A stretch of 64,000 nt of DNA from Isoetes taiwanensis (lineage: Eukaryota > Streptophyta > Lycopodiopsida > Isoetales > Isoetaceae): positions 3,041,702 through 3,105,701 of the forward strand of contig JAJEKV010000084.1 in NCBI GenBank assembly GCA_021234155.1, given 5' to 3'. Each line of letters opens with the position of its first letter. Within the stretch, counting starts at the first letter, position 1. Both the position numbers and the translations under genes were made by a program. Below the pieces are notes generated by a model that was not told the DNA's origin, ran no database searches, and saw nothing but the letters and a program-made list of their open reading frames with translations. This document shows, in pieces, positions 1-11,086 of this stretch.

Positions 1-1020
1 TGTATCAATTCTCCTAAAGGCCATGTAAGTTACTGCATTAGTTTCATATTTGTTTTTGAATTATTTTCATGTTCTAATTTGTTGATTTGATGTGTATGTC
101 TGGTACAATAAGAAGCACAGAGTTAGTGCTAGGGTTCTAGCTTCTTGGATGAAATACATGCTAAGCACAATTGGCGTACAAGGAAAATTTTCTGGCAAAT
201 CTGGCAGGAGTTCAGTTGTTAGTCGTCTTGTACGTGCTAACATTCCCATTGATGTTGGGATGAACATCACTGGTCACAGGAATACTGAGTCGTATGAAAG
301 GTATGTTCTAGTTCTATTAATTGTTAATTCTGTTAGTTCTAATTGGATGTTAGTAGTAGTTAGTAGTTCTAATTGGATAGTTGTTTTGTTGGTATGATAA
401 GACGCTGAATTAAAGTCTAAAGCTGCCATATCAATCATCGGAAAACCATTCAATGCAGACGGGTCACAGAGAATGTTTGATGATGTTTACAATGAAGAAT
501 TGGCCGCGTATGATGCGAGACAGAATGTTAGAAATTTGAATATTTTACAAACTGCTGCTGGAAATATGAATTAGATTCTCAGTCAGCCGCTTCTGATCAT
601 ATTACAGGTATTGTACTTTGTAGTTCTAGTTTGTTCCTAGATCATGATTTAATACTTGAGATTTGTCAGGTGATCATGGTATGAATGTGGGTAAAGATGC
701 TGGTTTTAACTCAGTTCCAAACAATGTGGGGTTGGGAAGTAACACTGTATCTGCGAAAAGGATCAACCTATTGCGGAAAGGATTAACCTATTATTACTCG
801 ACCTGCTAGCGAACTTGATGATCCTTTTTTTGATACAGTGTCTCTTGAAGAGATTGCTGATGATAATCCGCGTGTCAGGAGGGCCTTCAATTTGAGCCTT
901 GATATTGGCACTACTAACATTTCAGGTGGCACTTTCAACAACTGTATAATCTTTCCTGGTAGTGGCAGCTTGAACATTGCAGAGATTGTGAAACATATCA
1001 GTGGAAATGACTAAGGAAAT
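1..1020 (+). pseudogene. Crypton-like tyrosine recombinase, C-terminal remnant
   Basis: An exon-like segment at about 92-300 encodes a C-terminal tyrosine-recombinase block of the DUF3504/Crypton type. It shows KSGRSSVVSRL, then a GH box in ITGHRNTESYERY whose last Tyr would be the nucleophile. The frame stops matching at a splice-donor-like AG|GTATGT at 300-301. A further open segment follows at 403-575 (AISIIGKPFNADG, ending NMN-stop). A third at about 795-1014 reads SLEEIADDNPRVRRAF and then ISGGTFNNC, a tail style common downstream of such domains. The first two segments do not join in frame across the obvious donor and acceptor, so this is a broken copy or has an unrecognised intron structure. 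The N-terminal part lies outside the window. The family assignment rests on motif memory; that it is a recombinase relic is fairly sure, and mobility today is unlikely. Confidence 0.6.
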
Positions 1021-1460
1021 TGAATGGAAATGACTGGAAATTGAATTTTGGAATTGTAAACCCTTTTTTATTTCTAATGCAGAAACTTTTACTGCAATGA
1101 GATCATTTAGTCTTTTGTATATTATTATTGTCTTCTGTGATGAGATCATTGTTTTTACTCTACATTGTAATATTTTTACTGTATATTCTGATTTTCTTAC
1201 CCTACATTCCAGAAGACATTCTGGAAACTTTACCCCACATTCTGCAATACTTTAAACTTCAAAACAATAAAAACTTTACTGAACTTTCCCTAATAAAATG
1301 ATTGCCACGTGTAAGCTCCCTATTCCATATGGGAGCAGTAAGCAGCCTTTACGTTAGGTTAGAAATTAACAGTGTTAAAAATTTAACAATTGTGGTTGAG
1401 AATTTATACCCAGGTCTCGAGCACGGTTAGCGCCGCCGGAGGGAGAGCAAGGGAGGTCGC
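1021..1460. other. Gene-free flank before the triplication
   Basis: AT-rich sequence with short repeated phrases around tttact and cattctg. No credible coding frame or RNA gene is seen. The last 60 bases lead directly into the first copy of the 15.3-kb unit. Confidence 0.6.
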
Positions 1461-2338
1461 ATAGGCAGATCAAGGCTAGTCGTCTATTGGCAGGTCGCCC
1501 AGGTAGATCTACCAGGCTATATGGTGGTTTCTTGCCAATTTTCTTTTCTTGCATCCTCTTTTTTTAGCTTGTTGTGTAAAAAGGGAGTAGTAAATTTATG
1601 GTTCTTCAGAGAAATTTGGGGTGAAGCTCAGTATGATGCTCACACCATGATCTGAAATCTGCAAGTGAGAACAGTTAGCAGAACTAGAAGATGGTATTTT
1701 CATGGCAGCTATACCTGTCATTGCTAATGGTCAGGTTTGGAATCACTGCAAGCAGCCAATATTTTGTAGGTTGGTGTACTAGGCGAGTAATGAATTTGTG
1801 GATAAGCCCTTAATAGTTTGATTCTCAACTAGATGCCATTCTGCTAGTTTCACATTAGATAAATCCATAGGCGCTGTTTGTTACTGCATCTTTATTTTTT
1901 CTTGGCCTTTAAAGAAAGTGTTTGCTGCTACGTCCACATTCTTGAGAGGGGATGGAACAAACAGGTTATGTTTGAAGGCAGAGGAGTAGAAGGTGTAACC
2001 ATTTTGTCAAATTATTTTCCTATATTGTTCTCTTATCCTTAAAACACTGAGTTCACCATTTCAAATGGATTCAGTAATAAACGGACAACATTCAGTAATA
2101 GAGGTAGATTGAGTACATGAAGATGATAAGAGCAAGAGTATGGATCTAGGCAGAGCGCCATTGCATAAATTGGAAGAGATGCAATAGAGCTGGCTGCTTG
2201 GGGCGGGAGAAAAGAAGAAAGCAGTAGATAGATCTAGGATGTGTTACTTGCAGTAGGTGGAAAGCCCTTAGTGGGTTTTCTTTATGCATTTGCTTTCATC
2301 ACCCAAGGCGCACCGCCCAATTCATAAGCATAGCTCCA

Positions 2339-2945
2339 ATGCATGAGCACTGCCCTGCACCTCCTGATAATTACACCATTGCTCTACACAAGACGCTTCA
2401 GGTCTTCAACGGCCAAATGCTTCTAATTTCCTCCAATTCTAAATTCGAAGTTTGCAACTTCTGTGTGGTCTGTTGGTCTTTAGAACAATTGGACCATGTT
2501 TTTACACCTTTGATTAACTTGGAAGCAGTATGTAACATCATTACTTTGTCATTTTAATTGTCCTCTAGCATGTTAATTTTTTGTCTCTACATAGATCTGA
2601 TGTTTAGACACCAATCTAATGCATAAAGCTTCTATACACTGCATTTGGAGTTCATCCAAAATCAAACAACATATCATACAGAGGACTTAAGGTTGGAAAT
2701 GACATTCAAAAGAATCTGGTGGGAGTTTGCTATGATGCTCACCATATCAAGTTTAGATTTCCACAAGCTTATGCAATGCCTTTACTTAGCTGGAGCATTA
2801 TAGAGTATAGCTACAAGTATGAAGCAGTAGGGGAATTTTCAGATGTGAAGGAGCTAATGAGATGGGGATTGGAGTACCTCTGAAAGACTCAAACACTTCA
2901 GGCACAAATTGATACTAGTATGATCCACATGCACGTGGAACTCAG
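2339..2945 (+). pseudogene. GH9 endo-1,4-beta-glucanase (KORRIGAN-like) fragment, copy A
   Basis: Two separated pieces resemble the N-terminal part of a plant class-A GH9 endoglucanase, the membrane enzyme acting on cellulose at the wall. The first (2339-2443) reads PPDNYTIALHKTLQVFNGQ, the start of the catalytic domain. The second (about 2648-2945) reads NNISYRG, LVGVCYDAHHIKFRFPQAYA, LLSWSIIEYSYKYEA and LMRWGLEYL, ending at a good donor CAG|GTAAGT. The family motif YDAGDN is replaced by YDAHH, so the catalytic-base Asp is lost. There is an in-frame stop (TGA at about 2881), and nothing of the remaining roughly 450 residues follows. The next gene starts 388 bases on. I infer a dead fragment; the family call is strong. 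Confidence 0.75.
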
Positions 2946-3332
2946 GTAAGTGCTGCCCCTTCTCAGTAGACTGTCAGCAGCAGGCCTTTCTGGCTACAGT
3001 ATATATGTTGACTATATGTTTGCTGCTGATATTGCTGGCTGCTAGCGTGGGCCAACTTTCTCTGCAGCCAAGAGACTCAAGCAATGGGCGCAATCTCACG
3101 GTTCTAAGTCATAATCATTTTGGACTATCTAAAATTTAAATACAATGCAGATAAAGAATTATATTGTATTAGTTTTATGCAGATAAATATATTGTATTAG
3201 TTTTATGCTGGCTGTGCATTGTCTTTCTATTTTTAGGACTGTTATTTTTTATTTTGTCAATGCAGTATATGATTGCTGATACGTATTTCTCTTCGTGTGA
3301 CATGTACATTAGTAAAAGGCAAGTGATTAGCT

Positions 3333-4427
3333 ATGGTGGTGGGCAGACCTCTAAGTGTTGTATGCAAGGAACTGGCTCGGGAAAATTGGCCGTTTCTTGT
3401 GGGTTTTGGAGTTACTCTGGGTCTCGTAACCAAGCTTTCTCTTTCGCTAAATCGTAATACTTTTTCCACTCCCCTTATAACTCAGCCGACTTTTAGCTTA
3501 TTTTTAATTCGCTGCTTGTTATGATGCAGCTGAAGATGCGCAGAAGTCTCCCTTTGTAAACAAGAATGCACACAGGTACTGCACCTCTTGCTTTTCTCGC
3601 GATTAAATGTGTGATTTTATTTTTACTAGAACAAGCTAATTCAATGCTTCATACAGATTTATAGAGCTTGCTTGACTTCTAATCGTACCATTTAATGCTT
3701 GTGATTCAGTTTTTGGAATTGAAAATGTTGTCGTCTTCATTTTGTAGTATGTCTTTAAGGCTTGTTTTAATAAACTTCAATTGTCCCTGTGATTGCGGTT
3801 TAGTGGAGAAACTGTGATAAGCTAATATGTTTATCCTTAACTTCTTATCTGGTGTCTATTACAAATTTGCGATTTAGTGGAGAAAATAAGCTAATATTTC
3901 TATGTGAACTTCTTATCTGGTGTCTATTACAAATTATGTGCATTGTTTGCGGAAGATCTAAAAAAGTTGCAGCTTCTCTTTCATGAGTCTAGTTATCCAT
4001 TATGCTGGCTGGTGTAAGACTTAAATCACCCAGCAGGCTTTTACAGATGAATTGCATTTCCATTTTAGTGTCTTTATCTCTGGTTTAAAAACTTTCAACT
4101 AGGCCAATGTTACCATTACCTGCACACGTAATAGAAAGCTGCTTTTTATGCATAGAAGTATGTAGATTTCTCTTGACCAGACTGCAATATAAAGTTCACT
4201 GGAAGTATACAAATTCACTCCTGTACTTTTGTAATCCTGCAAGACACTTATGCAGGAGCTCCTTAACCTAGTTGGTTTGGGCTGAACTTCATTTATCCAC
4301 GTTCAGTAATGTGGGGACAGATGTGTGGAAAATGCAGAATGACTAATGCTTGGTTGATAATTAGAAATATATGGTGGAATTGTTATTCTAGGTACTAATA
4401 CTACCTTTCGCTGTGTTTTGCAGATAA
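3333..4427 (+). CDS. Mitochondrial ATP synthase 6 kDa subunit, copy A
   Basis: Three coding exons: 3333-3453, 3530-3575 and 4424-4427. The product is 56 residues and matches the plant 6 kDa F1Fo-ATP synthase subunit, a single-span inner-membrane protein of about 55 residues. A short polar N-terminus leads to ENWPFLVGFGVTLGLVTKLS (the membrane helix), and exon 2 gives EDAQKSPFVNKNAHR, like the family tail. Donors are GTAATA at 3454 and GTACTG at 3576; acceptors are GATGCAG at 3529 and TTTTGCAG at 4423. The last codon is split AG|A and is followed at once by TAA, so exon 3 contributes four bases of coding sequence and then 3' UTR to about 4620. This copy has all splice sites and the frame intact. 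The 5' end probably lies just upstream, near the GH9 relic. Confidence 0.85.
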
Positions 4428-4630
4428 GCATGATTGTAGATAAGCCTGTTTGCTACCAAAGGCAGCGGGCTCCTGATCTTTGCTGTCGTTACATGTACTC
4501 GGGAATTGTAATAATGTGAGGGGGTAACTTATGTGTATGATCTTTAATAATTTTCAACAATCATAACTTTGTTATGAAATGAAATGGTTCTAGACGATAT
4601 GATACAGCTCGTGTGGGAGTTAAACCCAGG

Positions 4631-4647
4631 AAAAAAAAAAAAAAAAA
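4631..4647 (+). repeat. Poly(A) tract, variable among copies
   Basis: 17 A here; the equivalent tract is 13 A at 19885-19897 and 29 A at 35175-35203. It lies just past the ATP synthase gene. Confidence 0.8.
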
Positions 4648-7430
4648 CCATATATCCACCTACGGATTTAGGATTTTCAAATGTGTTTATCCACCAAATT
4701 CTGCACAAGACCAAATTCAGAATTAGCGGTCACTCCCCTCACCGTCTTTAAAATCAAATGCCAAAGTGGTCGTTGTTCCACTATTTTTTGCCTAGAAATA
4801 GAACCTGGAAACTGTAAAAAGAAAGGTAAAGGGCTACAAAAGCACATACGTGAAAACATTCTAAAACAAGTTTTGCGGCCGTCAAGAAAGCCCAAACACA
4901 TGCTACTAAACTCAAGAAGGCATGGACACACTGCGCGCATGCTACTAAACTCAAGAACACAATTGGTAACAAGCCTGGGTAAGTGGTCACAAATATCATG
5001 CTTGGTTTGTCATTTTTTTCGACGGCGTATTTTGCTTATGCCATGTGGCATGGGCCAATATCCTGAAATCCTAATCTTGCGTATGAAAATTTCTAGTTTG
5101 TTGATCCACTTTACAAAATAGAAATAGGTTCACACTTTTTTGCTGGGGGCAATAGCTTATTGCCATGTGGCAGGTCTCTACAATGCAAAATTGAAAATGA
5201 ATAAGGGTGTATCCCTCGGCAATTTCAAGCGTACGTTATCGAGTCCTAGCTACCAGTTTGTGAGACCACCATTCTCATTGCACCTATGATTTGTTTTAAC
5301 TAGTTCTGACAAAAACTAGGAAGAGGACAAATGAAATCAGGAAGAGGATAAACTAAATCTTGCTACAGAACAAACCCAATTCTGATTTAGGGTATTTAGA
5401 AGCTTTCAAATCCATTTGAATTGGAGTTCCAAACCTGTGCCATATCAACAAAATCAAACTCAGTCTTGGAATGGGAATGCTACTCCCATGCCTGTAACTT
5501 ACAAGGTGTCACGATTCTAGGCCCTTTTTGGGCGTAATGGGGATGCACCCTAACCCCATCTTGCATGACTGGTTCTCTAGGTAGCATTTTTCTTAGGGTT
5601 GTCACTGCCGCACTATTCTTGCAGCAAAGTTTTTGCACTGTTTTTCGAGCAAAGTTCTTCCTTAGGGTTGTTATAGCCGCACACTGTTCTTTGAGTTCTT
5701 GGCGAGTTTTTTAGCAGGCGGGGGCATAAGCTTTTTGCTTTCTTGTTTCTTCGGCGATCGAGAATGTATATGGCTCAATAGCATTTTCTTCTAAAAAGCT
5801 GCATTGTCTATAGAGCTTCATAACTTGGGAGTATGAACAAAGGCGAGATAAAAGTTTCGCGGGGCGAGGGGCAAAATCTTTGCAATTTTTTCCTCGGATA
5901 CGCTTAATAAGGATCGGATCTTCGCCAACTATTCAAGAGCTCTGTAGAAATTGTGAGGAAAAAAAAGGATGGAGGGTTCCCTATTTTGCCGCGGTAATGG
6001 CATTTCTTCTGCCATATCCGTTTATCCAGTGGGCTGCTCCTGCTCTTGGCTACCGCTAGTCGCAGTAGCCATCAGATAAATAGCAGTAGCTAAAGAACAA
6101 CTATTCGCCATAGTCACAAAAGGTAAAGTATATTTCGTCATAGCCATGAAAGGCAAACAAAGATCCACATCCATGAATATCAAGTGCACGATTCAAATAA
6201 TTTAATGTATTGTAATGTAATATATTCACAATAGAGGGAACCTGGGAGGTGGTGGCACTAGGCAATTCAAATTAGGTGCTAGGGTTGCTACGGACGTCAT
6301 ACTTGGGATAGGTTCAATACTCCATACGTTTTATATGCAATACGTATTATTCATATGATACGGCACAAATTTATAAATTAGAAAAATATGAACTTACCTT
6401 CCTCCTTCCATCTGTGCTCCTCATACCACAGGCCTTGCATTCTAAGCTTCAATAGAATTATGTAGAATTCAAACTAGCATCTTTTTTATAATCATGGACT
6501 TACGTTTCTTTATCTAAGCTATCAACATAGCCATGATGAATGGTCCAAGAAAGCTTTGAATAACAACTCCATATAGCGGGATGGAAGACTACTTGACTCC
6601 TAATGTTGAACAAGCTTGGCTGCGATGCCTTGTGCCTGCATCTGTGTTAGTAAGTCACAATGAGTGTAAGACTAAAAAGATTGTCAAATAACAAGATTGT
6701 GGCTTATGTAATCATGCCAAAAACATGAGAGAATAGGCTTTAAACAAGCATTCAAGAATGCATAGGACCCATCATACCACACAAGAGCTCTTCCCAATCT
6801 TCTATAAATGAGAATTTACTGCTTAGGTCCAAAAATGTGACATGTACTTGGTTGTAGACAAATGCCAGGACGTTGCCATCCTTGTTGTGAGCATCAAACG
6901 TGCTTGAAGAACTCTTCTAGGTCCTGTGAACTGCATTTTTTTCCATCTTCTCTTTACATAAATGCTTAAAATGAGAGCCAAAATGAGAAGACAACAGTAA
7001 TAAGAAACCTAAACTTGCGTATAAAAAGCAAAACATATATGAAGGCCTAAACCCTTGCCCGGAATTAGCTTCTTCAAACTAAAAACTAGTCTAATCCACT
7101 CCCAAACTTTATGGTTCCATGGTTTGGGGCCAAAAAACACATTGTTGAAGCTGAAAGCAGAGAGATAAACCTTTGGCAATGCACTTGTATGGTAAGAGAA
7201 TCAAGCTCATATCGAGATAAAAAGTGTAGAGATTTAGGCGAATGGGGAGGCGAATCTTTCCATAGTCCTCTTGGCGACTCCAAGCTGGGGGGGCCTCAAG
7301 GTCGAAATGTTGGCGAACCCCTAAAAAAAAAATTATCTGAGCCTACTCAACATTGGTATCCACTTTTCAAGAAACCCTAAATATAGCATCTTTGCAAAGA
7401 TTAAGCCTCTTAAAGGGAAACCACGGTCTT
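4648..7430. other. Gene-poor stretch of copy A
   Basis: No credible gene. Open frames here (for example 4681-5121) have no recognisable domain and do not stay open in the other copies. A partial duplication of a CTTAGGGTTGT phrase lies at 5594-5690. A hAT-end fragment lies at 6303-6375 (listed separately). AC-repeat-poor, AT-rich sequence otherwise. Confidence 0.6.
6303..6376 (+). mobile_element. hAT-type element end, fragment, copy A
   Basis: GGGATAGGTTCAATAC is followed by CATACGTTTTATA, AATACGTAT and ATGATACGGCACAAATTT. It matches the left 75 bases of the complete hAT element at 58786-59430. No matching right end is found nearby. Confidence 0.65.
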
Positions 7431-7439
7431 GCCTAGCAT

Positions 7440-8815
7440 GGCTACAAGATTCCCTCTGATGGCCTAGGCTTATAGTTGGTCCAGCGTTTGGGGCCGGCTA
7501 TGGGTCCCGACACACCTCTGAGTCGAGAAAACATGCCTATATGGATGTCACGGGAAACCGATGGGCGCCTAAGCGGTACCATGGATTTTGGAGGGTTCAA
7601 GTCGGGTAAGGCCCGCGTTTGCACCCTAGTGGCGCGTATTCTCTAGCACATCGGGGATCCATTATGTTTGGGGAGGAGACACTTCTCGACATGCCTCATC
7701 GGACTAGGGAGATGTAACCCGAGTAGTCTCATAGGGTGATTCCATGAGATTGCATCTACGGAAGGCTACAATCATGTCATAGCATGTTTGACCTATCACG
7801 CAAAGTGTGCACAAGAGGGGGGATGGAGTGGACCACCCTAGCCATTGTTCCATGCCATCCAACACCATGTTATACTTCCGTGCACGCTAATATTTTGAGG
7901 CCACGACGTCGGTTGACCCATGGATGTACGAGCCCGGTGTAGTGCCCTTGTTGTGATGGGTTACTTATGTTACTTTGTACTTGTATTGTCATTTAGTTAA
8001 AGATGATGGATGGGCCACCCTTTGGTGGTGGTATATTATTTGAGCATGATTTTTGTATGCTAATATGTATATGCGCTTCATTTGTATAGGATTCCCATAG
8101 AGGATGTGGGACGAATGACACCCTCGTGTTCCTCGCTCAGACACTTGGCCATCCCAAGTGGCAAGTATGGCGTAGGGCCCTACCATGGTTATGTATTGCC
8201 ATGCGGGAGAGGAATTACCGTATTTATGCGATGGGAGCATTGTATATAGATTACGGGGCGTCATATTCTCGGACGAGTCGGTAGACATCGAGGGATATCG
8301 AGGAGTCCGATCTGAGAAAGGCGGTCAGGTAATGTCCAGGAGTTAGTTTGAGGACTTCAGCATGCGTGATCCATCCGACTCTCAATGCTAATTACCCGAC
8401 AAGCGGAGAACATGTTAGAAGAAACATGCCTCGGGGATTTTGTAGTAAGTGAAAAGGCCGGAGGAGGTTGAACCTAGGCGGCGGGCAAAAAGGATGGGAC
8501 TACGAGCGATGGCCCGGGCGAAGATGGTGCTGCCCAAAAAAGATGAATTGTGGAGACCCAAAGCCGTCATCCATCCCCATGAATCGAGGCTGTGTAGGAT
8601 TTCCCCTTGTTATTGTTGTTATTATATGTATCTTGATATGATGTTATTATGGTGATCCACGCCTTGAGTTGGTTATATATTTTATGTGATATTATGTGCT
8701 CATGTTTTTATGTTTCCATAGCTATGATGGTTACGAGGAAGATGGGATGAATGACACTTCATTTCTTCCCACGTCGGACTCTTGTTCACCATCAAAGAGC
8801 CTAACATCGAGATAA
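7440..8815 (+). pseudogene. Unidentified acidic coding remnant, copy A
   Basis: Equivalent of the better preserved segments in copies B and C. The GGFKSG block near 7590, the NDT block near 8115, the acidic block near 8270 and the DGAAQKDELWR-like block near 8530 are all present, but the frame is broken many times. In this copy GTATATAGATTA near 8241 keeps one junction open that is shut in the others. Confidence 0.35.
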
Positions 8816-9334
8816 GCGGCCTCATATTAATGAGTTGCGATCTCCTCTTGATATATGATCGGGGCATCATTATATGGCGAGGAGTCCGCGGCCGAGGCAT
8901 TGCTTATCTAGGGGCGAAAGGTGTTAGCCTAAAAGCGACCTCTTTTAAGGTGCATGATTGCCTTGTAGGCATCACCTTTATTGATGAAGATCGTCGGGGC
9001 GGATTAATGGCCTTTCTATATAAACACTCTTTAAAACCCTAGCCAACAATGCATACAAGCTTCACATCTCGCACCCTTTGGATGACATCTATACGAAGCA
9101 GAAGGAGTATAGTATTATATAAGCAACAACACAAGTAAAAATCATGATATGTAGATTATGAATAGTAAAGCAAGATCTGAGGTTATAGCATAGGCTGTTA
9201 AATTTCAAATTTTGGCATCATGGCCTTGTTAAGTTTCAAACTTATGTCATCATGGCCATGCTAAATTTAGTTAAATTTGATAGATGTGGCATCTACAATC
9301 ACATAAAATGCATACCTCAAGTAATGAAAGCTTA

Positions 9335-10070
9335 TCCTCTAGCACTTAGCCTCCCTCTAGCACCTAGCATGGAATAATTTAAGGGCTAAACTTAGCTATG
9401 TGGCGATTTTTTAGCACATTTTCCAAACGAATTGGCTAAAGTAAATGGAAAAAATGTGGAAAAAATAATAATTTTAGCAACTTTTTAGGGACTGCACCAA
9501 TCCTAGAACTCTTTAATGGCAGCTAGAAAGTAAAAGAGTCAAATTTTGTATTGTTTAGCCAAACCACAGAAACTTTTAGAATGAATTTCGGGCTAGTTTA
9601 GCTAACATCATTCTAGTTTATAAGAAATAGATGATTAGTAGTTTAGTTTCTAGCATTATAAATTAATTTGAGACCTAGACTTGCTAGTTAGCGTTATTTT
9701 AGAATGTTTTCACAAAGAAAATGACTAAAATAAGTGGAAACAATTGAAAAAAAAAAAAAAAAAGTATAGTGATTTGGCTTAATATTTTTCATTGGCCACA
9801 CTGAGGAGAAATTTTTGGGTGATATTTGGGTTAGTTTAGCTAAACACTAGAAAGTATGAGAGAGGAAAAATGTGTAGAGAGTTTAGCTAAACCCTGAGAA
9901 AAGTTTTAGGATTAATATCGGCAGGGTTTAGCTAAAGTCATTCGGCTAATAAAAATATGCGATGGTACTAGAGGGAGGCTAGGCTAGAGGGAGGAGAGGA
10001 GGCTAGGCGAGAGGAGATTGCGGCACCTGGCCCTCCTCTCTCCTCCCTCTCCCCTAAGCCTCCCTCTAGT
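9335..10070. mobile_element. Foldback/MITE-like element, copy A
   Basis: The left end CCTCTAGCACTTAGCCTCCC recurs in inverted form at the right as GGGAGGCTAGGC. The right side itself folds into long GAGG-rich/CCTC-rich arms. Inside are several TTTAGCTAAA-like palindromes. This copy's arms have more mismatches than those of B and C. Confidence 0.55.
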
Positions 10071-10127
10071 AACAAGCCCTCTTCTCTCTCCTCCCTCTAG
10101 CACTCGGCCCTATTATCTCTCTAAAGT

Positions 10128-10515
10128 TAGGGTTTTGTCCACACTCTCTCACTAGGGTTTTGCATCGGGGCCCAAATTCTTGTATCAGCGATGTTTTTGA
10201 GTCCCCATTTTGGATTCTAGCGTTCAAAATATCTTGAGAAGCAATACTTCTCTCTTGCCTATTCTCTCACTAGGGTTTTGCATCTAGGGCCCAAATTGTT
10301 GTGTTAATGAGTCCCACTTTTGGATTCTAAGCATTCAAAACATATTTGAAGCAACACTTCTCCTTACCTATTCTCTCACTAGGGTTTTGCTTCTAGGGCC
10401 CATATTGTTGTGTCAACAATAGTTTTGAGCCCTCATTTTGGATTCCAAGCGTCGAAAACATCTTTTGAAGCAACACTTCTCTTTGCCCTATTCTCTTACT
10501 AGGGTTTTGCTTCCT
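10128..10515 (+). repeat. Tandem telo-box repeats, copy A
   Basis: Four repeats of roughly 115 bases, each with CTCTCACTAGGGTTTTGC followed by a GGGCCCAAATT / TTTTGGATTC block. TAGGGTTT is the plant telo-box, common in promoters and 5' leaders of translation-related genes. The last repeat runs into the ATG at 10532. Confidence 0.7.
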
Positions 10516-10531
10516 CGACCTCCAAGCAACC

Positions 10532-10830
10532 ATGGCCACTTGTGAAAGCCCCCTGCCTGACCCGCACCTTGAGGGTGACATCCCCCTCAAGCCACAACCT
10601 GCCAAGCCCAAGCCCACCCCCAGCCCTCAGGACCCGGTCGTTGCCAAGGCACGCCCACAACCTGTTGGCCCCTGGCATGACGAGCCCGCCTGGGAGAACC
10701 AAGTGGATGGGCGCCCTAAAGCAGCGTCGACCGGACGGCAAGGACAAGGAAGAAGCCTCTTCCATGAGGGAAAGAGGCATGGGCCAAAACTCAATCAACA
10801 AGGTCAGCCTGACGGGCTATTGATAGTGGC
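10532..10830 (+). CDS. Proline-rich hypothetical ORF, copy A
   Basis: The ATG sits in a good plant context (CAACCATGGCC) directly after the telo-box leader. The frame opens as MATCESPLPDPHLEGDIP and continues Pro/Lys-rich (KPQPAKPKPTPSPQ), then GPWHDEPAWENQVDG. After that this copy shifts frame relative to B and C, which read PPLKRRRPDGKDKEEASS. No domain is recognised; the KRRRP stretch could be a nuclear signal. It could be a first exon or a non-coding transcribed leader. Confidence 0.35.
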
Positions 10831-11086
10831 TCGTTTATTGGGTGGCTCAAGCCCTCCAATAAACCAAGCATTAACAGAGGCTGAGAAACAACTCGAGTTC
10901 CTTATTTTCAGCTTAGCAAGATTTGGTAAAACGTTTATTATTATTATTACTAACATTTCAAACGCCATGTTGATATGTTATGAGCGTGCTTTCCTCTTAT
11001 TTAATGAGCCCAGAAGAGACGGCTTCTAAAATTGCCCAAACCCAGTTTTAAAGTGGAAATTATTTAACCCACAGTTACGCTTCAGC

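Noticed and set aside
4681-5121. 146-residue frame in the gene-poor stretch
   Set aside because: It does not stay open in copies B and C and has no recognisable motif.
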